From contig CAUYUJ010005018.1 in NCBI GenBank assembly GCA_963575745.1, positions 30,001-55,000 on the forward strand: 25,000 nucleotides of DNA. The letters run 5' to 3'. The position numbers and the translations under genes are program-made. Source of the DNA: Prorocentrum cordatum (lineage: Eukaryota; Sar; Dinophyceae; Prorocentrales; Prorocentraceae). Below are positions 9,366-17,495 of this stretch, in pieces; the first letter of the stretch is position 1, and every line of letters begins with the position of its first letter. The notes beneath the pieces are model-generated. The model worked only from the letters and a program-made list of their open reading frames with translations, searched no databases and had not been told where the DNA came from.

Positions 9366-12120
9366 AACCGTAACCCTACTCACCCTAACCGTATAAACCC
9401 TAACCCTGCAGACCCGAATCCTACAGACCCTACCCATACAGACCCTGCTAACCTTGCAGGCCCTACCCCTACAGACACTAACCTCACATACCCTAACCCG
9501 GCAGACCCTAAGCATACATACCCGAACCCTACAGACCCTACTAACCCCACACATCCGAACACTACAGACTCGAACCCTGCAGGCACCAATCCTACATACC
9601 CGAAGCCTAGTGGTCCTAACCCTAGATACCCTACTAAACCCACAGAACCTAACCCTACAGCCTCTATACCCGAATCCTGCAGGCCCTAACCCTGCATACC
9701 CTAGCCATACAGATCCGATTAACACTGCATACATTAACCCTGCACAATCTAACTCTACAGACCTTAACTCTGAATATCATAACCCTACATGGCCTAAACC
9801 TACAGACCCTATTAAGTCTACATCACCTAATCCCACATGGTCAAACCCTACATGCCCAGCCACGCCAGACCTTGACCTTACAGACCCTAGCCCGACACGC
9901 CCTACGAACCATACACCATGCCCGCATACCATAGTCCTACTTACCCTAACCATTCATGCCCTATATATGCCAAGCCTACACACCCTAATCCTACATACCC
10001 TAACCCTACATACCCCACTATCCCCACAGGCACTCACTATACGGGCTCGTAACTCACATACCCCAACCCAACATGCCCTGACCGAACAGACCTGACCCTG
10101 TAGACCCCACTAACCCTACAGACCCTAACACGACACACCCTAACCCTACATACCCGCACCCTACAGACCCGGACCCTACAGACCCGAACCCTACTCACAC
10201 TACTGTACCCACAGACCCTACCCCCACATAATCGAATCTGCATACCCTATCCCTACATAGCCTAACCCTACAAGCCCTAACCCTGCATACCTACGAACCC
10301 TACATACCCTGACCTTAAAACACTCTAACACCACATACCACATACCCTAGCCCGACATAGCCTAACACTACAGGCCCAACCCTGCAGAACCGACCAACCC
10401 TACACGCCCGAACAATACATACTCCAAGCCGACACATCCGAACCCTACATGTCCTGACCCTACAGACCCTCCTACAGACCCTGACCCTACATGCCGTACC
10501 AACCCTGCATGCCCTAACCGTACGGACCTTTACATCACATCCTCTATCCCTACATACCCTGATCCTACAGGCCCTAACCATACATACTCTAACCCAACAC
10601 AACCTATCAACCCTACAGCCCGTACCTCTACGGACTCTAACCCTACAGACCTTATACCTACAGGTCCTAACCCTACATACCCTGACCCGACAGACCCGAG
10701 TAACCCGATAGACACTAACACTACATACTCTAACCCTACGTACCCTGGCCCAAAATATTCTAACCCTACAGACCTTAACCTTACAGACCACTTAACCATG
10801 CATACCCTAACCGGACATACTCTATCCCTACATACCCTAACCCGGCAGACCCGACTAACCCTTCATACCGTGACCCTACATACTACTCTAACCTCGCAGG
10901 GAACCCTACAGACCTAACCCCACAGACCCTAACACTCCAGACCCTACTAGCCCTACAGGCCCTAACCTTACAGACCCCAACCCTACAGACCCTTACACTA
11001 CAGACTCGAACCCCACAGAGCCCGAACCCTACAGACCCTATTAACCCGACAGCCCCTAACCTGACAGACTCTAACCCTACAAACCCGAACCCGACAGACC
11101 CTAACCCGGCATACCCAAACCTTACATACCATACCCTCAGCATACATACTCGAACCTCACATGCTCTAACCCGACATACCCTACACCTACATACCCCAAC
11201 CCTACCGGCCATAATATCCCTCTACACCCTCACACCACAGACTCCAGCCCTGCATACCCGAACCCTGCATGCCCTAGCCCTACACGCCCTAATCCTACAT
11301 ACCCTACTAGCCCCACAAGCCCTAACTCTACAGACTCTAACCTGCAGACCCTAACCCAATATACCCTAACACTACAGACCCTAACCCTACAGACCCTACG
11401 AGCCCTACAGAGCCGAACCCCCCACACTCGAACCCTACAGACCCTGATCCTACATACCCTAACCTGACAGACCCTTACCCGACAGACCCCGCTCGCCTTA
11501 CATACCCTAACCTACATACCCCAAGATTACATTTCTATCCCTGCATACCCTAACCCTACATACCCTGACCCTACATGTCACACTAAGCCTACAGGCCCGA
11601 ATATTTCAGGCAACAATCTCACATGCCCTAACCCTACAGCCCCTAATCCAAAATACTCTACTAGACCGACATGCCCTAGCACCACATACCCTAATCCTGC
11701 GTGCCCATACCCCAAGCCTACAGGCCCTAAGCCTACATACCCTACTCACCCCACAGACCCTCAGCCTACAGACTCTGACCTCCAGACTCTAACCCTACAG
11801 GCCCTGACCTAGGTACCATAAGCCTACAGACCCGGCCAACCCTGCATACCCTAATCCGTTAGATTTAGAACCCTACATACCCTAACGCTACATACCCTAA
11901 CGCTACATACCCTAACCATACAGGCCATACTAACCCTACATACCGTAACCCTACATACTCGAACCTTACATACCCAAACCCTACAGACCTTACCCCTACA
12001 GACCCTAACCCCACATAACCCACTAACCCTACATACCCGAAACCGACATACCCTAACACTACATTACCCAGCCCTACAGACTCTAACCATACATACCCTA
12101 GCCGTACAGACCCTCAACCT
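9366..12120 (-). repeat. Degenerate telomere-like array, 15-bp unit (left arm)
   Basis: The plus strand reads CCCTAACCCTACAGA and CCCTAACCCTACATA units; the minus strand unit is TCTGTAGGGTTAGGG. Each unit combines one telomere hexamer (CCCTAA) with a 9-bp variant. Point changes occur throughout, so the array is old or not maintained by telomerase. About 180 units fit in 2.75 kb. The orientation is that of a left chromosome end. Peptides such as VCRVRVCRVR on the minus strand are repeat by-products. Confidence 0.9.
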
Positions 12121-12430
12121 AACCTAAGGCCATTCATCATCATCACCATCATCAGGGACGAGAAGGAGGGGGAGGAAGATGAGGAGGAGGAACAGGAGGA
12201 GGAGGACGACGAGGATGACGACGAGGAGGATGCCCGAGGAGGACGAGGAGCAGGAGGAGGAGGCAGGAGGCAGGAGGCAACGAGGAGGAGGAGACAGAAA
12301 TATGATGAGGCAGGGATAGAAAGAGGAGGCAAGCAGATAAGGCAGGAGGAGGAGCAGGCATGATGATGAGTCAGCAGTCAGCGGGAGGTCGTAGGAGGGG
12401 CAGGAGGAGATTCCCAAGGCAAGTCAAACA
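12121..12430. repeat. Purine-rich GAGGAG tract (left arm)
   Basis: Short GAT/CATCATC start and then GAGGAGGAC/GAGGAGG repeats on the plus strand. It is mirrored by the pyrimidine-rich tract at 17268-17495 and is somewhat longer than its partner. Minus-strand open frames are Ser/Pro/Leu-rich by-products. Confidence 0.75.
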
Positions 12431-12660
12431 TATTACCATGCGGGTCTTACCGTTGGAGTAATGTTTTACACATGCATCGAATAGTCATCACACTTTGAAC
12501 CCAGGACTGCGGCTGCAGCTCGAGAGTTCCTCGCGCTTCCTGGGAGAATCTCAAAACGCCCCTTCGTCTCCCTCCTTCCTCATTCATCCCTCCTCCCCGG
12601 GCGGACCGCACATCACCACGTCGCGGCCTCGCGTCCGCCCTACTACCGGCTCGTCAGGCA
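12421..12660. other. Low-copy block F of left arm
   Basis: Non-repetitive DNA conserved in the right arm at 17020-17290. The motif ATGTTTTACACATGCATCGA at about 12462 is present in the mirror with no change. The right copy has a small tandem duplication of GGAACTCTC that the left lacks. No coding or RNA signal was recognised. Confidence 0.55.
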
Positions 12661-12830
12661 TGGCATCTCAGTGATTTGCTCCACATCTCCTGCACCTCCT
12701 CCACCTCCTCCATCTCCTCCACCTCCTCCTTCTCCATCTCCTCCATATCCTCGATGTCCCCCATCTCCCCCGTCTTCTCCACCTCATCATCCTGCTCCTC
12801 CTCCTCGTCCTCCTCCTAATATGGCTTGTC
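12661..12830. repeat. Pyrimidine-rich CTC/TCC tract (left arm)
   Basis: CACCTCCTCC-type repeats on the plus strand, mirrored by the GGAGGAGGAG tract at 16906-17019. It lies next to the conserved block 12831-13017. Confidence 0.75.
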
Positions 12831-13017
12831 AAGCATGGCCTATCAGGCGTGGCATACGTGCTGCAGCGAGGCGGAAACGCTACGCGAACTCCACCAATTG
12901 GGCCATGCCCGGCGATCTCTGTGGGGTACGGGGCGTGTAAGGGGTCTGCAATACGATGAAGACGGGGAGGAGTTTGAGACATTCGAGTCGCATGGTCGTA
13001 GGGCCTTAGGGTCTTAG
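12831..13017 (+). other. Conserved mirrored block with a short ORF on both strands (left copy)
   Basis: The plus strand has a short frame (ATG at 12835, 60 codons) ending with a stop formed by the first telomere-like unit. The mirror in the right arm, 16714-16896 on the minus strand, gives a 60-residue peptide differing at about eight positions with no indel. Key shared segments are AYQAWHTCC, ETLRELHQ and DEDGEEFETF. On the opposite strand a second frame beginning MSQTPPRLH is also open in both arms. Codon differences (about 5 silent against 8 replacement codons) give no sign of selection on protein. No family is recognised; coding is possible but unproven. Confidence 0.4.
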
Positions 13018-13575
13018 GGTCTTAGAGCCATAGTGTATTCGGATATCAGGGTCTTAGGGCACGAGGGTATTTGGGCATCCGGGCACTGGGGTCTTAGGGT
13101 CCTAGGGTATCAGGGTTCTAGTGTGTTATGGTCTTAGGGCGTTCGGGCCTTAGGGGATCAGGGCATCAGGGTATTAGGGTAGTTGCGCCTTAGGGTCTTC
13201 GGGTTTTAGGGTCTTAGGGCATTGGAACACGATGTTCTTGAGGTGTTCGGGTCTTAGGGTCGCATGGTCGTAGGGCAATAGGGTCTCAGGGCAGTATGGT
13301 CTTAGGGCATTAGGGCCTACGGACCACAATGCGTTAGGGTATTAGGGTCTTTGGGCATTAAGGTAGTAGGGTCTTAAGGTATTAGGGTCTTAGGGCTTTA
13401 GGCCCTAGAGCATTAGGGTCCTAGGGTGTTAAGGTCGTAGGGCCCGAGGGCCTCAGGGTATCAGTGTTTTGGAGTCTTATGGTATTGGGGTCATAGCGTA
13501 TTAGGGTCTTAGGGTATTAGGGGGTCCTGGGGTCTGATGTCATTAGGGCATTTGGGTCTCAGGGCCTTACGGGCA
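13005..13575 (+). repeat. Degenerate telomere-like array, 8-bp unit (left arm)
   Basis: Units are TTAGGGTC, TTAGGGTA and TTAGGGCA, so each is one TTAGGG hexamer plus two bases. The plus strand is the G-rich strand, opposite to the 15-bp array in the same arm. Many units are altered. Its mirror is 16148-16715, so the two arrays face each other across the palindrome centre as 5'-TTAGGG...CCCTAA-3'. Confidence 0.9.
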
Positions 13576-14097
13576 GTCGTGGTCGCCGTCATCGCAATCT
13601 TCGCAGACATCGCAGACGACGCAGACGACGACGCCGACGCCGACGCCGACGACGACGGCGGCGGTGACGACGACGAGAACGTCGACGTAGACGAACGACG
13701 ACGACGAGCAAACGAGCGACGACGAGCGACGACGACGGCGTCGACGACACCAACGACGATGTCGACAACGACGACGGCGTCGACGAGCGACGACGACAAC
13801 GACGACGATGGACGTCGACCACGGACGTCGACGTCGGCGTACGCGACGGCGACGACGACGTCGAGTGCGTATTCGCCGGCGTCGACGACGGCGTCGACGG
13901 CGACGACGTCGAAGACGAAGACGACGGCGGCGATGCTGACGACGACGACGTCAGCGTCGTCGTCGACGACAACGACGACGACGACGGCGACGGGCACCGT
14001 TGACGAGCGCGGAGATGCGCCAACCCCTTGGGCACTGGCGCCGACCCCTTGGGCACTGGCGTCGTCGTCGTCGTCGTCCTCGTCGTCCTCGTCGTGA
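13576..14097 (+). repeat. CGA/GAC trinucleotide-rich tract (left arm)
   Basis: Nearly 0.5 kb built from CGACGA and GTCGAC elements, with many overlapping short palindromes. Near 14015-14058 a 21-bp unit containing CCCTTGGGCACTGGCG occurs twice and is conserved in the mirror. Long open frames on both strands (Asp/Thr/Ser or Val-rich) reflect the triplet period. Confidence 0.9.
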
Positions 14098-14450
14098 TGA
14101 CGATGATGATAATGATGATGATGATGACGATGGTGATGATGATGGTGATGATGACTGTGATGATGACGACGATTATTATGATGAAGACGTCGACGATGAT
14201 GATGGTGATTATGATGGTGATGGTAATGGGGATGCCGTGATGACGATGATGATGATGATGGTGATGATGATGACCAGGGTGTTCATGATGCAAATGATGA
14301 TGATGCTGAAACATACGATGGAGCTAAGGATGATGATAACGATGAGAATACTGACGATGGTGACGCTGATGTTGAGCTGTTGATAATGAACACGATTATG
14401 ATGGCTGGCCTGATGACGACGCTTATGATGACGTTGAGTTTCAGCTGCTG
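14098..14450 (+). repeat. GAT/ATG trinucleotide-rich tract (left arm, inner end)
   Basis: GATGATGATG repeats with increasing interruptions toward 14450. The right partner is the shorter CATCATC tract at 15290-15554, so the innermost part of the palindrome is the least well matched. Confidence 0.85.
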
Positions 14451-14502
14451 CCCTACTTGCAGCAACCAGCCGCCGCCGCCAAGCGTGCCTCTGGAAAATC
14501 AT

Positions 14503-14568
14503 GCAATGCGAGACGCTGGCTTTCCGGAAATTCGTGCAATGCGAAACGCTGGCTTTCTGCAAAAGCTC
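14503..14568 (+). repeat. 33-bp tandem duplication
   Basis: GCAATGCGAGACGCTGGCTT at 14503 recurs 33 bp later with one change in these 20 bases. GGAAAATC and GGAAATTC precede the two copies, suggesting the duplication unit extends slightly upstream. On the minus strand it encodes two copies of an 11-residue segment with KASVSHC. Confidence 0.75.
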
Positions 14569-14598
14569 TCTTCATGGGACATGTTAAAACGTCACACT

Positions 14599-14865
14599 CC
14601 CCGCACGGGGGGGGGGAAGCGGAACCCCCGTACGGGGAGTCGGGGACGTCCTCGAGTCCCCGCCCAGGGGGGGGGAAGCGGAACCCCCGTACGGGCAGAC
14701 GACCCTTGTATTGTTTTGATATGCCTTTGGCTCCCCGTACGGGGGGGGGGGAAGCGGAACCCCGCCTCGGTCAGACGGCCTAAGACAGGGGGAGTCGGGG
14801 ACGTCCCCGAGTCCCCGCACGGGGGGGGGGGAAGCGGAACCCCCGTACGGGGAGCCGAAGCCTTC
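14599..14865 (+). repeat. Four G-run / AAGCGGAAC modules
   Basis: Each module has a run of about 9-12 G, then AAGCGGAAC, then CCCCG, usually bounded by CCCCGTACGGGG or a variant. AAGCGGAAC starts at 14617, 14676, 14752 and 14832. The flanks form inverted repeats, so each module could fold as a hairpin, and the G-runs could form quadruplex. These are inferences from sequence. Confidence 0.8.
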
Positions 14866-14942
14866 GGAAAAGTTTCGCTTAGCTCCATGACCTCGCACCT
14901 CGGCTCAGACTCCGGAGATCCGTGCGGTGCGGGCCCCGCCAT

Positions 14943-15285
14943 GTCCGGAAATCCCTGGGGAGTCGGGGACGTCCCCGAGGCGAGGGGGGTGGGGGGTGGC
15001 TGGGGAGTCGGGGACGTCCCCGAGGAGGGGACGGTGGTGTCCGGAAATCCCTGGGGAGTCGGGGACGTCCCCGAGGTGAGGGGGGTGGGGGGTGGCTGGG
15101 GAGTCGGAGACGTCCCCGAGGAGGGGATGGTGGTGTCCGGAAATCCCTGGGGAGTCGGAGACGTCCCCGAGGAGGAGGAGGAGGAGTACTCTCGTAGCGA
15201 GCGGGGGGGGGGGGCCTGGGGAGTCGGAGACGTCCCCGAGGCCCCCTGGGGAGTCGGAGACGTCCCCGAGGCAGGCCCCCTGCGG
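14943..15285 (+). repeat. 96-bp higher-order repeat with GACGTC palindromes
   Basis: GTCCGGAAATCCCTGGGGAG begins at 14943, 15039 and 15135, an exact 96-bp period. Each unit holds two copies of GGGGAGTCGGGGACGTCCCC or its GGAGACGTCCCC variant. After 15190 the pattern decays but the GACGTC element recurs at about 15225 and 15255. The period is divisible by three, which keeps one frame open. Confidence 0.85.
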
Positions 15286-15289
15286 ACAT

Positions 15290-15554
15290 CATCATTCTCA
15301 TGATCATCATCATCATCACCACCGTCAGCAGCATCGTCATCATCATCATCAACAACACCATCGTCATCGTCGTCGTCGTCACCATCGTCATCGTCATCAG
15401 TTTCATTATCATCATCGCCATCACCATCATCACCATCACCATCATCGTCGTCGTCACAATCATCATCGTCACCATCGTCATCGTCGTCGTCACCATCATT
15501 GTTATCACGATCGTCATTTTCTTCTTAACCATATTAATCATCATATTCATCATC
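15290..15554 (-). repeat. ATC/GAT tract (right arm, inner end)
   Basis: CATCATC and GTCATC repeats, the reverse-complement counterpart of 14098-14450. Confidence 0.85.
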
Positions 15555-16147
15555 ATCACGACGAGGACGACGACGACGACGGTGCCCAGGGGTGGCGCCC
15601 GTGCCCAATGGGTCGGCGCGCTCGTCGTCGTCGACGTCGTCAGCGTCGTCGTCGTCGCCGACGTCGTCGTCGTCGTCGGCGTCGCCGCCATCGTTGTCGT
15701 CTTCGGCGCCGTCGCCGACGCCGTCGTCGACGCCGTCGAATACGCCGTCGACGTCGTCGTCGTGGACGTCGTCGTCGACGGCGAAGATGGCGTCGACGAT
15801 CGTCGACGTCGACGTCGGCGTCGTCATCGTTGTGGACGTCTACGTCGTCGTCGTACAGCGACGTCGACGTCATTCTCGTCGTCGTCGTCGACGACGTCGC
15901 GTACGCCGTCGTCGACGTCCTTGGTCGACGTCCGTCGTCGTCGTCGCTCGTCAACGCTCGTCAACGCCGTCGTCGTTGTCGACGTCGTCGTCGGCGTCGT
16001 CGACGTCGTCGTCGTCGCTCGTCTTCGCTTGTTCGCTCGTCGTCGTCGTTCGTCTACGTCGACGTTCTCGTCGTCGTCGTCACCGTTGCTGTCGGCGTCG
16101 GCGTCGGCGTCGTCGTCAGGGACGTCTGCGAAGATTACGATGACGGC
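15555..16147 (-). repeat. CGT/GTC trinucleotide-rich tract (right arm)
   Basis: Reverse-complement counterpart of 13576-14097, beginning with the conserved GGCGCCCGTGCCCAATGGGT segment. The long Arg-, Val- or Ser-rich frames are period artefacts. Confidence 0.9.
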
Positions 16148-16715
16148 GACCACGACTGCCCCTAAGGCCCTAAGACCCAAATGCGCAAATGCCATCAGAC
16201 CCCAGGACCTCCCAATACCCTGAGACCCTAATGCGCTATGACCCCAATACCATAAGACCCAAAAAACTAATACCCTGAGGCCCTCGGGCCCTACGGCCCT
16301 AACACCCCAGGGCCCTAATGCTCTAGAGCCTGAAGCCCTAAGACCCAAATACCTTAACACCAAACTAACCCTACTGCCCTAATGCCCTACGACCCTGATG
16401 CCCTAATACCTTGCGATCCGTAGGCCCTCATGCCCTGATGCCATACTGCCCTGAGACCCGATTGCCCTACGGCCATACGGCCTTAAGACCCGAATACCTT
16501 AATGACATAGTGAGCCAATGCCCTAAGACCCTAATACCCGAAGACCTATGGCGCAACTACCCTAATACCCTGATGCCCTAATCCCCTCAGGCCCGAACAC
16601 CCTAAGACCATAACACCCTAGGACCCTGATACCCTAGGACCCTAAGACCCTAGTGCCCCAATGTCCAAATACCGTCGTGCCCTGAGACCCTGATACCCGA
16701 ATACACTATGGCTCT
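16148..16715 (-). repeat. Degenerate telomere-like array, 8-bp unit (right arm)
   Basis: The plus strand reads GACCCTAA, TACCCTAA and TGCCCTAA units. It mirrors 13005-13575. The junction with the triplet tract (CCCCAGGACC near 16200 and CGACCACGACTGCCCCTAAG near 16146) is clearly the mirror of 13530-13585. Confidence 0.9.
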
Positions 16716-16905
16716 AAGAGCCTAAGGCCCTACGACCATGCGACCCGAATGTCTCAAACTCCTCCCCGTCTTCATCAGATTGCATACCCCTTACACGCCC
16801 CGTGGCCCATAGAGATCGCCGGTTATGGCCCACTTGGTGGAGTTCGCGTAGCGTTTCCGTGTCACTGCAGCACGTATGCCACGCTTGATATGCCATGTCT
16901 GACGA
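16716..16905 (-). other. Conserved mirrored block with a short ORF on both strands (right copy)
   Basis: Mirror of 12831-13017. The minus strand encodes a 60-residue frame (16714-16896) beginning MAYQAWHTCC; the plus strand encodes a frame beginning MSQTPPRLH at 16749, continuing into the Arg-rich GA tract. Both frames are open in both arms without indels, unlike the adjacent simple repeats. No protein family is recognised. Confidence 0.4.
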
Positions 16906-17019
16906 GCCACGTCAGGAGGAGGAGGAGGAGATGGAGGAGGAGGAGGAGGAGGAGGAAGAGGAGGAGGAGGAGTTGGAGGAGGTCGAGGTGGAGGAGATGG
17001 AGGAGCAACCCGCTGATCT
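16906..17019. repeat. Purine-rich GGAGGA tract (right arm)
   Basis: GGAGGAGGAG repeats, counterpart of the pyrimidine tract at 12661-12830 and shorter than it. Confidence 0.75.
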
Positions 17020-17267
17020 GCCTGCCTGACGAGCCGGCATCAGGGTGGACGCAAGGCCGCGACGTGGTGATATGTGGTCCGTTCGGGGAGGAGGGAGGAA
17101 GAAGGGAGGAGTGAGAGGAAGGGGCTTTTTGAGGTTGTAAGGAACTCTCGGGCGGCGTTAGGAACTCTCAAGCGGCAGCCGCATTCCTGAGTTTAACATG
17201 TGATGATGACTGTTCGATGCATGTGTAAAACATTATTCCGACGGTAGGACCCCACATGATATTATGT
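17020..17267. other. Low-copy block F of right arm
   Basis: Mirror of 12421-12660. GGAACTCTC occurs twice (near 17141 and 17160) where the left arm has one copy. TCGATGCATGTGTAAAACAT near 17213 is shared exactly with the left arm on the other strand. Confidence 0.55.
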
Positions 17268-17495
17268 GTGGCTTGCCTGGGAATCTCCTGCCCCTCCTAC
17301 GACCTCCTGCTGACTCATCCTTCTGCCTGCTCCTTCCCCTGCCTTATTGCTATTCATTGCCTCATCTTTCTGTCCCTGCCACATCACATTTCTGTATCCT
17401 CCTCCTTGCCTCCTGCCTCCTCCTCCTCCTCGGGCGTCCTCCTCCTCCTCCTCCTCCTACTCTTCCTCCTTCTCGCCCCTGATGATGATGACTCG
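17268..17495. repeat. Pyrimidine-rich tract (right arm)
   Basis: CCTCCTCCTC repeats, counterpart of 12121-12430. Plus-strand peptides rich in Ser, Leu and Pro are simple-sequence by-products. Confidence 0.75.

Larger units (their letters stand above)
7503..14450 (+). repeat. Left arm of giant imperfect palindrome
   Basis: This 6.9-kb arm is present as a reverse complement at about 15290-22179, with all sub-blocks in mirrored order. Anchors include CTTACCTGCGCTTAA at 7503 (mirror at 22165-22179), a 40-bp identical core at 7886-7925 (mirror 21716-21755), a 39-bp core with two differences at 9215-9253 (mirror 20439-20477), the 63-codon conserved block at 12831-13017 (mirror 16700-16905) and the TTAGGG/CGA junction near 13575 (mirror near 16148). 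Midpoints of these pairs all fall between about 14820 and 14865. Confidence 0.92.
14451..15289. other. Palindrome spacer (central core)
   Basis: Single-orientation sequence between the arms. It contains a 33-bp tandem duplication (about 14503-14568), four copies of a G-run plus AAGCGGAAC module (14599-14860), and a 96-bp higher-order repeat (14943-15180). A 307-codon plus-strand frame (14380-15303) and minus-strand frames pass through; they read as repeats such as WGVGDVPE and are not recognised as any protein. Confidence 0.7.

Noticed and set aside
9366-12120. Functional telomere
   Set aside because: The units are 15 bp, heavily mutated and followed by long non-telomeric DNA on both sides. 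This is an interstitial telomere-like array.
14380-15303. 307-codon frame through the palindrome spacer as a real gene
   Set aside because: Its content is the 96-bp repeat and G-run modules read in one frame; the opposite strand is equally open over the same region.
13537-16223. Asp/Thr-, Arg- and Val-rich frames of up to 357 codons
   Set aside because: They arise from CGA/CGT and GAT/ATC triplet tracts, which leave several frames on both strands open at once.
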